Shown here: positions 6,371-13,074 of the stretch, piece by piece | Numbering within the stretch: position 1 is the stretch's first letter | How the letters are laid out: each line of letters begins with the position of its first letter | Assembly: GCA_042408955.1 (NCBI GenBank) | Contig: JBHOQQ010000029.1 | Span: 1-14,923 of the forward strand | DNA from: CALGSZ01 sp042408955 | Lineage (GTDB): Bacteria > Chloroflexota > Chloroflexia > Thermomicrobiales > UBA6265 | Direction: 5' to 3' | DNA length: 14,923 nt | Made by a program: the position numbers and the translations under genes | Notes under the pieces: model-generated | What the model was told of the DNA's origin: nothing | What the model saw: the letters and a program-made list of their open reading frames with translations, nothing else | Database searches by the model: none

Positions 6371-9300
6371 ATGAAGAGCATCCGCCCCATGCGCTGGGTT
6401 GCCAGCGCCTCTCCTCCGGTTATCGCTCTGATTGCGCTGCTGCTGGCGGCGTTTGCTTTGCGCGTCTTTCACCTCAATTGGGATGAGGGCACCTATCTCC
6501 ACCCCGATGAGATGCATGTCGCGGATGTGACCATCAACCGCATCCACTTCGATTGGCCACCCGACCTCGACAATCTCCTCGATCCCTCGGCATCTCGCCT
6601 CAATCCCCGCTCCGACGATCCAGAAACCGGGCAGCCACGCGGCTACGCCTACGGCGCACTCCCGATCATCGTGACGCGTGCGACCGCCACCGCGCTGAGC
6701 CGGCTGACCGGCACCGATTGGACCTCATATTTCGATCACATTCACCTCGTCGGGCGTGCGTTATCCGCTCTCGTCGATACTATGACCGTCTTGCTGACGT
6801 TTCTGCTCGCTGCGCGCGTTCTCCCTCGTCGCCTGGCGCTCGTTGCCGCCTTCTTGTACGCTCTTGCCCCCATCCCAATCCAGCTCGCTCATTTTTACAC
6901 GACTGACGCGTGGCTGACGCTCTTCGTGACCGCGACGCTGCTCTTTGCCATCCTCAGCGCGCAAACCGGAGCATTGAGATATTCGGCACTCACCGGGGCG
7001 GCTTTCGGTTTCGCAATGGCATCGAAGGGAAGCGTTGCCGCTCTGGCCGGTGTCGTCGTCCTCGCTGCCGTCCTCGGCTCCAGACCGGCCGGCCCGCCGG
7101 GTGGCACGACTTTCCACACAATCACGCGCCTACTGTGGCGAGCCAGCGTTCCTCTCATCGCTGCGCTCGCTGCCTTCGCGCTCTTTGAACCGTATGCCCT
7201 TGCCAGACCTTCGGTCTATCTCGACCAACTTTTCGATCAGTCGCGCATCGTCTCGGGTTCGCTCGATGTCCCGTTCACCAGGCAATACGTGGGCACCCTG
7301 CGCGGTTGGTACCAGGCAAGTCAACTCGTTCGCTGGGGGCTTGGTCCGGCTGCTGGCGTAGCCTGTTTGCTTGGACTCATCCTGATCGCGCACCGGGCCA
7401 TTTCCACACGGGCTTCGGCCTGGCTGGTGCTGACCTCTGGACTCCTCCTGCAGGGGTTGGTGGTGCTCTGGCCAGAAACGAAGTTCATCCGTTATGTCGC
7501 ACCCCTCTTGCCCGCGCTCGCGGTGGGTGGGGCGCTAGCCATCGACCGGCTGCATCACGCTGCCGGCTCTCTTCTCGGACGGCGCATTGGGGGAGCAATT
7601 GTCGCGCTCGTACTGGCTGGCGTGGCCATCTGGACGCTCACCTTCGCCTCGGTCTACGCGGGACGCAACCCCCGGCTCGAAGCTTCGCGATGGATCTACG
7701 ACAACCTGCCCAGCGGCAGCGTGCTCGCCAGCCCGACCTGGGATGAAACGTTACCAGTGCCATTGGGACTTGGACTCGCTCCGTGGGACTTCCAATATCA
7801 ACTCATCCCCCTGGAGATGTATTTCGATCGCCCGCCGGAGCAAGTGGCTGATGATCTCTATCACGTGCTGGAGCAAGCCGACGCGCTCATCCTCCCGTCA
7901 AACCGCGTCGAGCGGGGGATCCGGCAGCAGCCGTGGCGCTATCCGGTCCAGATTCAGTTTTACCGGCTCCTTCGGCGTGGCTCACTGGGCTTCACGCTCG
8001 CCGCCGAGTTCCGTCGCGACCCGCGCCTGCTCGGCATTCACATTGACGATCAACAGGCCGATGAATCCTTGCTCAACTACGACCATCCGCGAGTGGAGAT
8101 CTATCGCAAGACCGCGGTTATTTCGCGGAGCACGTACGACCTGCTGATGGCCCAGGCGACTGCCCAGCCGTTTTTGCCCGTCCGGCACCTTGCTTCACCA
8201 ACGCTGATGCTAGATCAGCCGGTCAATACCCTTCCCGTGGTCAACGACGGGCGGTGGAGTGCCTCCGTGACGCGCCACTCCGCTGGCGCGATTGCCGCCT
8301 GGTTCGCGCTGCTGGTGATCCTCCAGATCGCTGGCTGGCCTCTGGCACGCCTTGTCTTTGCCCGATTTGCGGATACCGGCTGGAATCTCGCCCGCCTCGT
8401 CGCGCTCTTGCCGGCAGCCTATCTCGTCTGGATCGGCGCGAGCCTGCGCGTCGTCAGCTTTCGCGCCGGTTGGTGCCTGGCGGCCCTGGCACTGATTGCC
8501 GCGCTTGGCATGGCGGTTCGTTCCTCCCCCAGATTGCTCAGTCCGGTGCGGTCGTGTCGCATCGCCCTTGCAGGTGAGGGCATCTTCTGGGGAGTTTTCG
8601 CGCTCTTCTTCGCGTTCCGCATTATCAATCCGGATTCGTGGCATCCCGAATGGGGCGGCGAAAAGCCGATGGAATTCTCCCACATCAATGCGATTTTGCG
8701 CAGCGCTCATTTTCCTCCATACGATCCATGGTTCGCTGGCGGATATCTCAATTATTACTACTACGGGCTCTACCTTATCGCGTTTTGCTTCAAAGTAACA
8801 GGAATTCCATCTGAAATCGCCTTCAACCTTGCCCAGCCGACGGTGATGGCCCTCCTGGCAAGCGCCGGCTATAGCGTCGCCGCGACGCTGGGTGGCAGCA
8901 TGGCGCGCCGGGTTTCGCCGATCATTCCAGGGGCGCTGGCAGCGTTGCTGTTGGTCGGTGTCGGCAATCTCGCTGGGTTCGTGCACGTGGTTGAGCGGTT
9001 TCCCTCCCCACCCGAGCCGAGCTTTCTGGGTCTAACCTGGGCAGCTAGCCGGGCGATCACCGGTGCCATCACCGAATTCCCGTACTTCACTGGCCTCTAT
9101 GCCGATCTCCACGCTCACGTCGTGGCGCTGCCCATTACCGTCCTCGTCATCGCACTGTGCTACGCCGTCGCGAGCCAGCCGAGATTGATGCTCGTCGCGT
9201 TGAGCGAATCAACGGAGCGAGCCCGGGCGCGCCTCACGCTCGCGGCACGATTGACCCTTCTGACGCTAACCTTGGGCACACTCTTCCCGACGAACGCGTG

Positions 9301-10879
9301 GGATGTGCCTGTTTACGCTGCGCTTGCCGTTGTCGCGATCAGCATGGCATACCGGAGTCTGCCCTCCTGGCCGCTCCGGCTCTCGCTCACGGCGATGACG
9401 GCCGGCGGCGTTGGCCTTGGAGCCTATCTGCTCTTTCTTCCGTTCCACCAGCACTTCGTGACGCTGTTTAGCGCGATCGGCCGGACTCGCTCGCCATCCG
9501 ACTTCTGGCAGGTCGCCAATCATCTTGGTGGGTTGCTCGCAATCGCCGGGCTTGGGCTCATCGTCGTGCTGCTCACCGGCGCTTCCTCCGAATCCGCGCT
9601 GCTCTCCTACCCGCCGCTGCCGCTCGCCGTCATAGGGGGCTCCCTCGTCGTCGCCGGGGTATCGGCGCAACGCATGGGTTGGCTGAGCCAGGGAATGGTG
9701 CTCGTCGGCATCGTTACGATTGCCGCACTCCTCGGCGCCGCCGCGTGGTCGGGCTTAGGTCAGACGCGACCGGCCGAGAAGCGCATCGCCGCAATTGCCG
9801 CGGCCGGCTTCATCGCCTGCGGCGCGGCTGCCGTGGTGCACTATGACGCCCTCGCGCTCATGATTGCGTTCCTCACCGCTGGAGCAGCAATGTGGCTGGC
9901 GGGTGGATCGTCCACCCGGCGATTCACTGGCGCGCTGATTGCCGCCGGTGCCGGAGTGGCGGGCGGTGTCGAGTTGTTCTACGTGGTTGATGATCTCAAC
10001 GCGAGCCCGATCTGGTACCGGATGAACACGGTCTTCAAGTTCTACAACCAGGTATGGGTCCTGTTCGCGCTGAGCGCCGCGTCGCTTCTAGGCGCCATCA
10101 TCGAGCACGCGCGAGTCCAGTCTGCGGCCGCTCGGCCAGCCGCTTTGACTAACGATCTGGCTCCACCACGCCTGGCGGCCAATGGGGTCACGAGCCAGAT
10201 GCTCGGCAAGCGTCTTGCGAGCACCTGGGCGAGAGCGGGGCTGGTCATCTCCGTCATCTCCATTGGTGCGGCGCTGTGTTATCCGGTTCTGGCAACCGCG
10301 CCGCGCTTGGAGCTTCGCTTCCCGGGTCATCCGGCACCAGGCACGCTCAACGCGCTCGACTGGATGCGCTACGGCACCGTTACGAACGCTGAGGGGGAGG
10401 TAATTTCCTTTGCGGGAGACAAGGCGGTGATCGACTGGTTCAACACCCACGTGGCGGGCACGCCCGTCATTGCTGAGGCAAGCATCGGGCCGTACCGGGG
10501 CAACGGCTCGCGCATCTCGATCGCCACCGGCCTACCAACTATCCTCGGCTGGGACCGGCACGAGTTTCAGCAGCGGTTTCCTGAGGGAATTCTGGAGCGC
10601 GACGCTGATGTTAGAACGCTGTACGAATCACCAGATCCACAGACAAAGCTACAGATCATTGCGAAATATGGTGTCAATTACGTGATCGTTGGAGATGTCG
10701 AGCGTAAAACCATCATCGACGGAGAGCGGTACGCCTCGGAAGCAGGGTTGAAAGCCTTCGATGAAATGGTAGGAACGAGCCTGGAGATCGCCTTTCGCGC
10801 GGGTACGACCACCGTGTACCGCGTGGTCGAGCCATCGCCCGGCATGCCCGCCGCAATTGACGCTGAATCGCGCGGCTGA
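6371..10879 (+). CDS. Giant polytopic membrane protein: GT-C glycosyltransferase-like half fused to DUF2298 (Chlor_Arch_YYY)
   Basis: A 1502-residue integral membrane protein with two modules. The first (about 1-580) resembles PMT/ArnT-type GT-C transferases. It has a first helix (15-34), then an acidic first loop NWDEGTYLHPDE (36-47) where GT-C enzymes keep their catalytic acid, and many helices ending in a soluble part with YDHPRVEIYRKT. The second (about 640-1500) is a DUF2298 domain: WHPEWGGEKPME (757-768), GGYLNYYYYG (790-799), ADLHAH (911-916) and RMNTVFKFYNQ (1217-1227). A C-terminal soluble segment ends with YGVNYVIVGDVER. Likely substrates are lipid-linked sugars used at the cell surface, which is inference from the family. 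ATG 6371 is chosen because the promoter -10 lies just upstream and residues before it look non-coding. fmt is divergent and the tRNA genes follow. Confidence 0.88.
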   Translation: MKSIRPMRWVASASPPVIALIALLLAAFALRVFHLNWDEGTYLHPDEMHVADVTINRIHFDWPPDLDNLLDPSASRLNPRSDDPETGQPRGYAYGALPIIVTRATATALSRLTGTDWTSYFDHIHLVGRALSALVDTMTVLLTFLLAARVLPRRLALVAAFLYALAPIPIQLAHFYTTDAWLTLFVTATLLFAILSAQTGALRYSALTGAAFGFAMASKGSVAALAGVVVLAAVLGSRPAGPPGGTTFHTITRLLWRASVPLIAALAAFALFEPYALARPSVYLDQLFDQSRIVSGSLDVPFTRQYVGTLRGWYQASQLVRWGLGPAAGVACLLGLILIAHRAISTRASAWLVLTSGLLLQGLVVLWPETKFIRYVAPLLPALAVGGALAIDRLHHAAGSLLGRRIGGAIVALVLAGVAIWTLTFASVYAGRNPRLEASRWIYDNLPSGSVLASPTWDETLPVPLGLGLAPWDFQYQLIPLEMYFDRPPEQVADDLYHVLEQADALILPSNRVERGIRQQPWRYPVQIQFYRLLRRGSLGFTLAAEFRRDPRLLGIHIDDQQADESLLNYDHPRVEIYRKTAVISRSTYDLLMAQATAQPFLPVRHLASPTLMLDQPVNTLPVVNDGRWSASVTRHSAGAIAAWFALLVILQIAGWPLARLVFARFADTGWNLARLVALLPAAYLVWIGASLRVVSFRAGWCLAALALIAALGMAVRSSPRLLSPVRSCRIALAGEGIFWGVFALFFAFRIINPDSWHPEWGGEKPMEFSHINAILRSAHFPPYDPWFAGGYLNYYYYGLYLIAFCFKVTGIPSEIAFNLAQPTVMALLASAGYSVAATLGGSMARRVSPIIPGALAALLLVGVGNLAGFVHVVERFPSPPEPSFLGLTWAASRAITGAITEFPYFTGLYADLHAHVVALPITVLVIALCYAVASQPRLMLVALSESTERARARLTLAARLTLLTLTLGTLFPTNAWDVPVYAALAVVAISMAYRSLPSWPLRLSLTAMTAGGVGLGAYLLFLPFHQHFVTLFSAIGRTRSPSDFWQVANHLGGLLAIAGLGLIVVLLTGASSESALLSYPPLPLAVIGGSLVVAGVSAQRMGWLSQGMVLVGIVTIAALLGAAAWSGLGQTRPAEKRIAAIAAAGFIACGAAAVVHYDALALMIAFLTAGAAMWLAGGSSTRRFTGALIAAGAGVAGGVELFYVVDDLNASPIWYRMNTVFKFYNQVWVLFALSAASLLGAIIEHARVQSAAARPAALTNDLAPPRLAANGVTSQMLGKRLASTWARAGLVISVISIGAALCYPVLATAPRLELRFPGHPAPGTLNALDWMRYGTVTNAEGEVISFAGDKAVIDWFNTHVAGTPVIAEASIGPYRGNGSRISIATGLPTILGWDRHEFQQRFPEGILERDADVRTLYESPDPQTKLQIIAKYGVNYVIVGDVERKTIIDGERYASEAGLKAFDEMVGTSLEIAFRAGTTTVYRVVEPSPGMPAAIDAESRG

Positions 10880-10886
10880 CTATACT
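10857..10886 (+). promoter_or_regulatory. tRNA operon promoter
   Basis: TTGACG (10857-10862) and TATACT (10881-10886), 18 bases apart, form the best promoter pair in the window. The -35 lies inside the last codons of the giant gene and the -10 starts one base after its stop. The expected start near 10893 is about 15 bases before tRNA-Pro. Confidence 0.68.
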
Positions 10887-10907
10887 TTCAAGGGTCGTGA
10901 GCACCGG

Positions 10908-10980
10908 CGGGGTGTGGCGCAGTTGGTAGCGCGCGGCGTTTGGGACGCTGAGGTCGGAGGTTCGAGTCCTCTCACCCCGA
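10908..10980 (+). tRNA. tRNA-Pro (anticodon TGG)
   Basis: A full 73-base cloverleaf. The acceptor CGGGGTG pairs with CACCCCG with discriminator A, the D-stem is GCGC/GCGC, the anticodon stem CGGCG/CGCTG carries loop TTTGGGA (anticodon TGG), and the T-arm contains TTCGAGT. The first base C is typical of bacterial tRNA-Pro. CCA is not encoded. Confidence 0.97.
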
Positions 10981-10998
10981 CCCGGAAATGGCTCGTGT

Positions 10999-11071
10999 GC
11001 GGGAGTAACTCAGTTGGTAGAGTGCCTGCCTTCCAAGCAGGTTGTCGCGGGTTCGAGTCCCGTCTCCCGCT
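10999..11071 (+). tRNA. tRNA-Gly (anticodon TCC)
   Basis: A full 73-base cloverleaf. The acceptor GCGGGAG pairs with CTCCCGC with discriminator T, as in bacterial tRNA-Gly. The D-stem is ACTC/GAGT, the anticodon stem CCTGC/GCAGG carries loop CTTCCAA, and the T-arm contains TTCGAGT. CCA is not encoded. It lies 18 bases after tRNA-Pro, probably on the same transcript, and is the likely integration target of the following recombinase. Confidence 0.97.
11030..11071 (+). other. Putative attachment site (tRNA-Gly 3' half)
   Basis: Tyrosine recombinases commonly integrate at the anticodon or T-arm half of a tRNA and restore its 3' end. The recombinase begins 160 bases after this tRNA and reads away from it, which is the usual layout. 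The matching repeat at the far end of the element is not in this window, so the core is unproven. Confidence 0.4.
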
Positions 11072-11136
11072 CCGTTCCGCAGACGTTCAAGGGTTTTTGC
11101 CACTTCTCCGAACGGTCAGGGAGAGGCCACAGCGCA

Positions 11137-11187
11137 GAGCGACACCCTGAGTGAACAAGTTGCAGTTGTTCAGTCAGGTTGTCGCTC
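11137..11187. repeat. Imperfect 22-bp inverted repeat between tRNA-Gly and the recombinase
   Basis: Arms 11137-11158 and 11166-11187 pair over 22 positions with two mismatches around a seven-base loop (GTTGCAG). The outer arm sequence is GAGCGACA and the inner part is TGAACAA. No T-tract follows. It could be a recombinase-binding site, a regulatory hairpin in the recombinase leader, or a terminator for the tRNA transcript. Confidence 0.8.
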
Positions 11188-11196
11188 GGCTCCAAG

Positions 11197-11213
11197 AAAC
11201 GTCTTGAAAGACG
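11197..11213. repeat. AAACGTCTT motif and palindrome before the recombinase
   Basis: CGTCTT-GA-AAGACG (11200-11213) is a perfect 6+2+6 inverted repeat, and AAACGTCTT (11197-11205) recurs just after the recombinase gene at 12176-12184. It ends just before the recombinase ribosome-binding site, so it may be an arm-type binding site or autoregulatory operator. Confidence 0.45.
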
Positions 11214-11231
11214 CAAAAGGAGTCGCATAGG

Positions 11232-12158
11232 ATGCAACGGGCACCGAGCCGGACGCCAGCCATCGAGACGGATCATCCCCTCGCCTATTGGATCGGCAGC
11301 TTCCGCCGCTACCTTGCCGCCAGCAACCGCAGCCCGCGCACCATCGAGACCTACTGCGAGGCGCTGGTGTTGCTGGGCAGGTTCCTCCGTGATCACGGGA
11401 TGCCCGCCGACCCGGCTCACCTGACCCGCGAGCACCTGGAGATGTTTATTGCGCACCTGCTGGCCGAGCAGAGCCCGGCCACCGCCAGCAACCGGTACCG
11501 GTCGCTCCAGCAATTTTTCCGCTGGCTGGAGAGCGAGGGCGAGATCCAGCGCAATCCCATGGCGCGGATGCGGCCGCCGGCGGTGCCAGAGGTGCCCCCG
11601 CCGGTGCTCTCGGAGGCGGACATCGCCCGCCTGCTTCAGGCGTGCGACGGGAAGACGTTCGAAGACCGGCGCGACACGGCGATCATCCGGCTCCTGCTGG
11701 ATACCGGAATGCGCCGGGGCGAGCTTGTTGGCATGACGGTGGAGGACATCGACTTCGAAAACAACGTCGCCGTCGTGCTGGGCAAGGGCCGGCGCCCGAG
11801 AGCCTGTCCCTTCGGGCGCAAGACGGCGCTCGCCCTCGACCGGTACCTGCGGGTCCGCGCCAAGCACCGCTGCGCCGATCGCCCAGAGCTGTGGCTGGGT
11901 CTGGCTGGCCCGCTGACGCCGAATGGCGTCTACCAAATCGTGCGCGACCGCGCCCGGCAGGCCGGGCTCGACGTCTACCCGCACCAGCTACGCCATACGT
12001 TCGCCCATGAGTGGCTCGCCGCTGGCGGGCAGGAGACGGATCTGATGCGCCTGGCGGGCTGGAAATCCCGCAGCATGGTAGGCCGCTACGGCGCCAGCGC
12101 CGCCGATGCCCGCGCGCGGGAAGCCCACCGGCGCCTCTCCCCCGGCGACCGGCACTAG
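11232..12158 (+). CDS. Tyrosine recombinase/integrase (XerC/D-like)
   Basis: A 308-residue site-specific recombinase that probably catalyses integration and excision of the element at tRNA-Gly. The N-terminal SAM-like core-binding domain covers about 14-105 (SPRTIETYCEALVLLGRFL, NRYRSLQQFFRWLE). The catalytic domain covers about 125-300 and has R161 (TGMRRGEL), K185 (LGKGRR), H251 and R254 (HQLRH), W277 in the usual His/Trp position (LAGWKS) and nucleophile Y286 (GRYGAS). All catalytic positions are filled, so it should be active. The length and lack of an AP2-type arm domain resemble XerC/D and simple integrases. AAAAGGAG at 11215-11222 supports the ATG. It is flanked by AAACGTCTT motifs. 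A role as housekeeping XerC/D is less likely given the position directly after a tRNA. Confidence 0.93.
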   Translation: MQRAPSRTPAIETDHPLAYWIGSFRRYLAASNRSPRTIETYCEALVLLGRFLRDHGMPADPAHLTREHLEMFIAHLLAEQSPATASNRYRSLQQFFRWLESEGEIQRNPMARMRPPAVPEVPPPVLSEADIARLLQACDGKTFEDRRDTAIIRLLLDTGMRRGELVGMTVEDIDFENNVAVVLGKGRRPRACPFGRKTALALDRYLRVRAKHRCADRPELWLGLAGPLTPNGVYQIVRDRARQAGLDVYPHQLRHTFAHEWLAAGGQETDLMRLAGWKSRSMVGRYGASAADARAREAHRRLSPGDRH

Positions 12159-12175
12159 GTCTTTTGGTGGAGGAA

Positions 12176-12198
12176 AAACGTCTTATGCGAAACGTTTT
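12176..12198. repeat. Second AAACGTCTT motif with AAAACG/CGTTTT inverted repeat
   Basis: AAACGTCTT (12176-12184) repeats the motif upstream of the recombinase. AAAACG (12175-12180) and CGTTTT (12193-12198) form inverted arms with 12 bases between. It lies in the gap between the recombinase and the next small gene. Confidence 0.4.
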
Positions 12199-12228
12199 GC
12201 GTGCGATAGGACGTACGGAGGATGCCTG

Positions 12229-12477
12229 ATGCCGATCACCCCTGATCAAGCGGTGCTGTATGGCCGGATCGGCGCCCATGTGGCGCACGCGCGGCACGGC
12301 GGCAAGCAGATGACCGCCGCGGCGCGCAAGGGGTTCCTCGCCCGCTTCGAGCGCGAGGTTGACCCTGACGGAACGCTGCCGCCGGAGGAACGCACCCGGC
12401 GGGCCGAGCATGCCCTCCGTGCCCATATGGCCAGGCTCGCCGCGAAATCAGCAGCAAAACGCAGCCGGCGGTTGTAG
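12229..12477 (+). CDS. Small basic helical protein, 82 residues, unknown function
   Basis: A short, soluble, strongly basic protein with predicted helices and no membrane segment. Its core, KGFLARFEREVDPDG (34-48) followed by PPEERTRRAEHALRAHMARL (51-70), has the look of short proteins I recall from actinobacterial and related genomes and mobile elements. I know no function; nucleic-acid binding is possible given the Arg/Lys-rich C-terminus but is not shown. GGAGG at 12217-12221 sits seven bases before the ATG, which fixes the start against the longer upstream frame. Its stop abuts the SOS-like palindrome. It probably shares the recombinase transcript. Confidence 0.78.
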   Translation: MPITPDQAVLYGRIGAHVAHARHGGKQMTAAARKGFLARFEREVDPDGTLPPEERTRRAEHALRAHMARLAAKSAAKRSRRL

Positions 12478-12498
12478 AACATATGTTCTCATGATAAA
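12472..12498 (+). promoter_or_regulatory. Candidate LexA/SOS box inside a promoter
   Basis: GAACATATGTTC (12477-12488) is a perfect palindrome, 14 bases with its flanking A and T. It matches GAAC-N4-GTTC, the core of Gram-positive and actinobacterial LexA boxes. It fills the spacer between TTGTAG (12472-12477) and GATAAA (12493-12498), the place where a repressor would block polymerase. The downstream genes are the two small overlapping ORFs at 12543 and 12742. Control by LexA is inference. Confidence 0.5.
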
Positions 12499-12542
12499 CT
12501 CACGGGTTGCCAGCTTCGCATGGACACCAGGGGGGCGTGACG

Positions 12543-12752
12543 GTGGAGAGGACGCAGCAGGAGCTCGTTCGGCAGATCGGCGAGTATATCGCGCGCCGGA
12601 TTGAGGAGGAGTTTCCAGAGCGGGCATGGCTCCTCGGTGGCGACCCGCTCGATCGGATTGCCTGTAGCGTCGCGGTCTGCATCATCAAACAAGCAACCGC
12701 GGAGCTTGTGGACGCGCTCCAACAGAACCAGGAGGCCACGGATGGAGCGTGA
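12543..12752 (+). CDS. Small hypothetical protein, 69 residues
   Basis: I do not recognise it. The protein is mainly helical: a charged amphipathic first part (VERTQQELVRQIGEYIARRI), then a short FPERAWLLGGDPLDR turn, then a helix with ACSVAVCIIKQATAELV. It has no signal peptide. GTG at 12543 is chosen because AGGGGGG (12529-12535) is seven bases upstream; GTG at 12537 is too close to it and TTG at 12507 lacks a site. Its last 11 bases overlap the next gene, whose ribosome-binding site lies inside it. It is the first gene after the SOS-like operator, so it may be induced by DNA damage. Confidence 0.6.
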   Translation: MERTQQELVRQIGEYIARRIEEEFPERAWLLGGDPLDRIACSVAVCIIKQATAELVDALQQNQEATDGA

Positions 12753-12876
12753 ACGCAGCGGAATCGACGCCCTCATCGAGGGGACCCGCGTGACCGCGCC
12801 GGTCGGCGGCACCTTGGTTCTTGCGGACGCGCCCGGCCTCACCATGCTCCACTACCGCCTGCGCTGCTGTGCGTGA
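12742..12876 (+). CDS. Tiny hypothetical protein, 44 residues
   Basis: I do not recognise it. The sequence is MERERSGIDALIEGTRVTAP, then a glycine-rich turn and LVLADAPGL, ending in LHYRLRCCA with two adjacent cysteines. AGGAGG at 12730-12735 is six bases from the ATG, the best ribosome-binding site in this region. The overlap with the upstream gene suggests coupled translation. The short length keeps confidence moderate. Confidence 0.5.
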   Translation: MERERSGIDALIEGTRVTAPVGGTLVLADAPGLTMLHYRLRCCA

Positions 12877-13020
12877 CCCTACGCGCGGCAGCGCAGGATG
12901 ACCAGCAGCCTAAATCATCCAGCGACGAGCCGTCGTGCTGAGTCGGCCATCTGACCGGCAGAATTACCCACGGAAATGCGACTTTCCGCCTATGGAGGAC
13001 GGTCCCGACCGCGCACCACA

Positions 13021-13038
13021 GTGATAGGAGTGATAGGA
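13021..13038. repeat. Tandem 9-bp repeat upstream of the nuclease gene
   Basis: GTGATAGGA occurs twice head to tail (13021-13029 and 13030-13038), about 37 bases before the nuclease ATG. It could be a regulator-binding site or slippage product. The rest of the 12877-13074 gap holds only a weak hairpin, GGATGA (12896-12901) with TCATCC (12915-12920). Confidence 0.5.
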
Positions 13039-13074
13039 TCTATTTAGGATTCGCAGGGAAGACGGAGGGAGTCG

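Noticed and set aside
6296..6547. 84-residue N-terminal extension of fmt
   Set aside because: The extension overlaps the start of the giant gene and its promoter. Fmt homology begins right after GTG 6295, which has its own ribosome-binding site.
8210..8986. A 258-residue minus-strand frame inside the giant gene
   Set aside because: It is a hydrophilic shadow of a membrane-protein coding strand; DUF2298 motifs are on the plus strand.
11072..11117. CCGTTC and GAACGG after tRNA-Gly with TTTTT between, considered as a tRNA terminator
   Set aside because: Only six pairs with a loop of about 30 bases, and the T-run lies inside the loop, so it is not a credible intrinsic terminator.
10857..11150. 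A plus-strand frame across both tRNAs (VAQLVARGVWDAEVGGSSPL and similar)
   Set aside because: This is the read-through translation of tRNA genes, a common false protein.
11010..11984. A 324-residue minus-strand frame that ends in ETGLEPATTCLEGRHSTN
   Set aside because: It is antisense to tRNA-Gly and the recombinase. The C-terminal phrase is the translation of a tRNA-Gly complement, a well-known spurious annotation.
11683..12426. A 247-residue minus-strand frame across the recombinase end
   Set aside because: It covers the catalytic His, Arg and Tyr codons of the recombinase in antisense and spans two plus-strand genes; composition is Arg/Gly/Ala noise.
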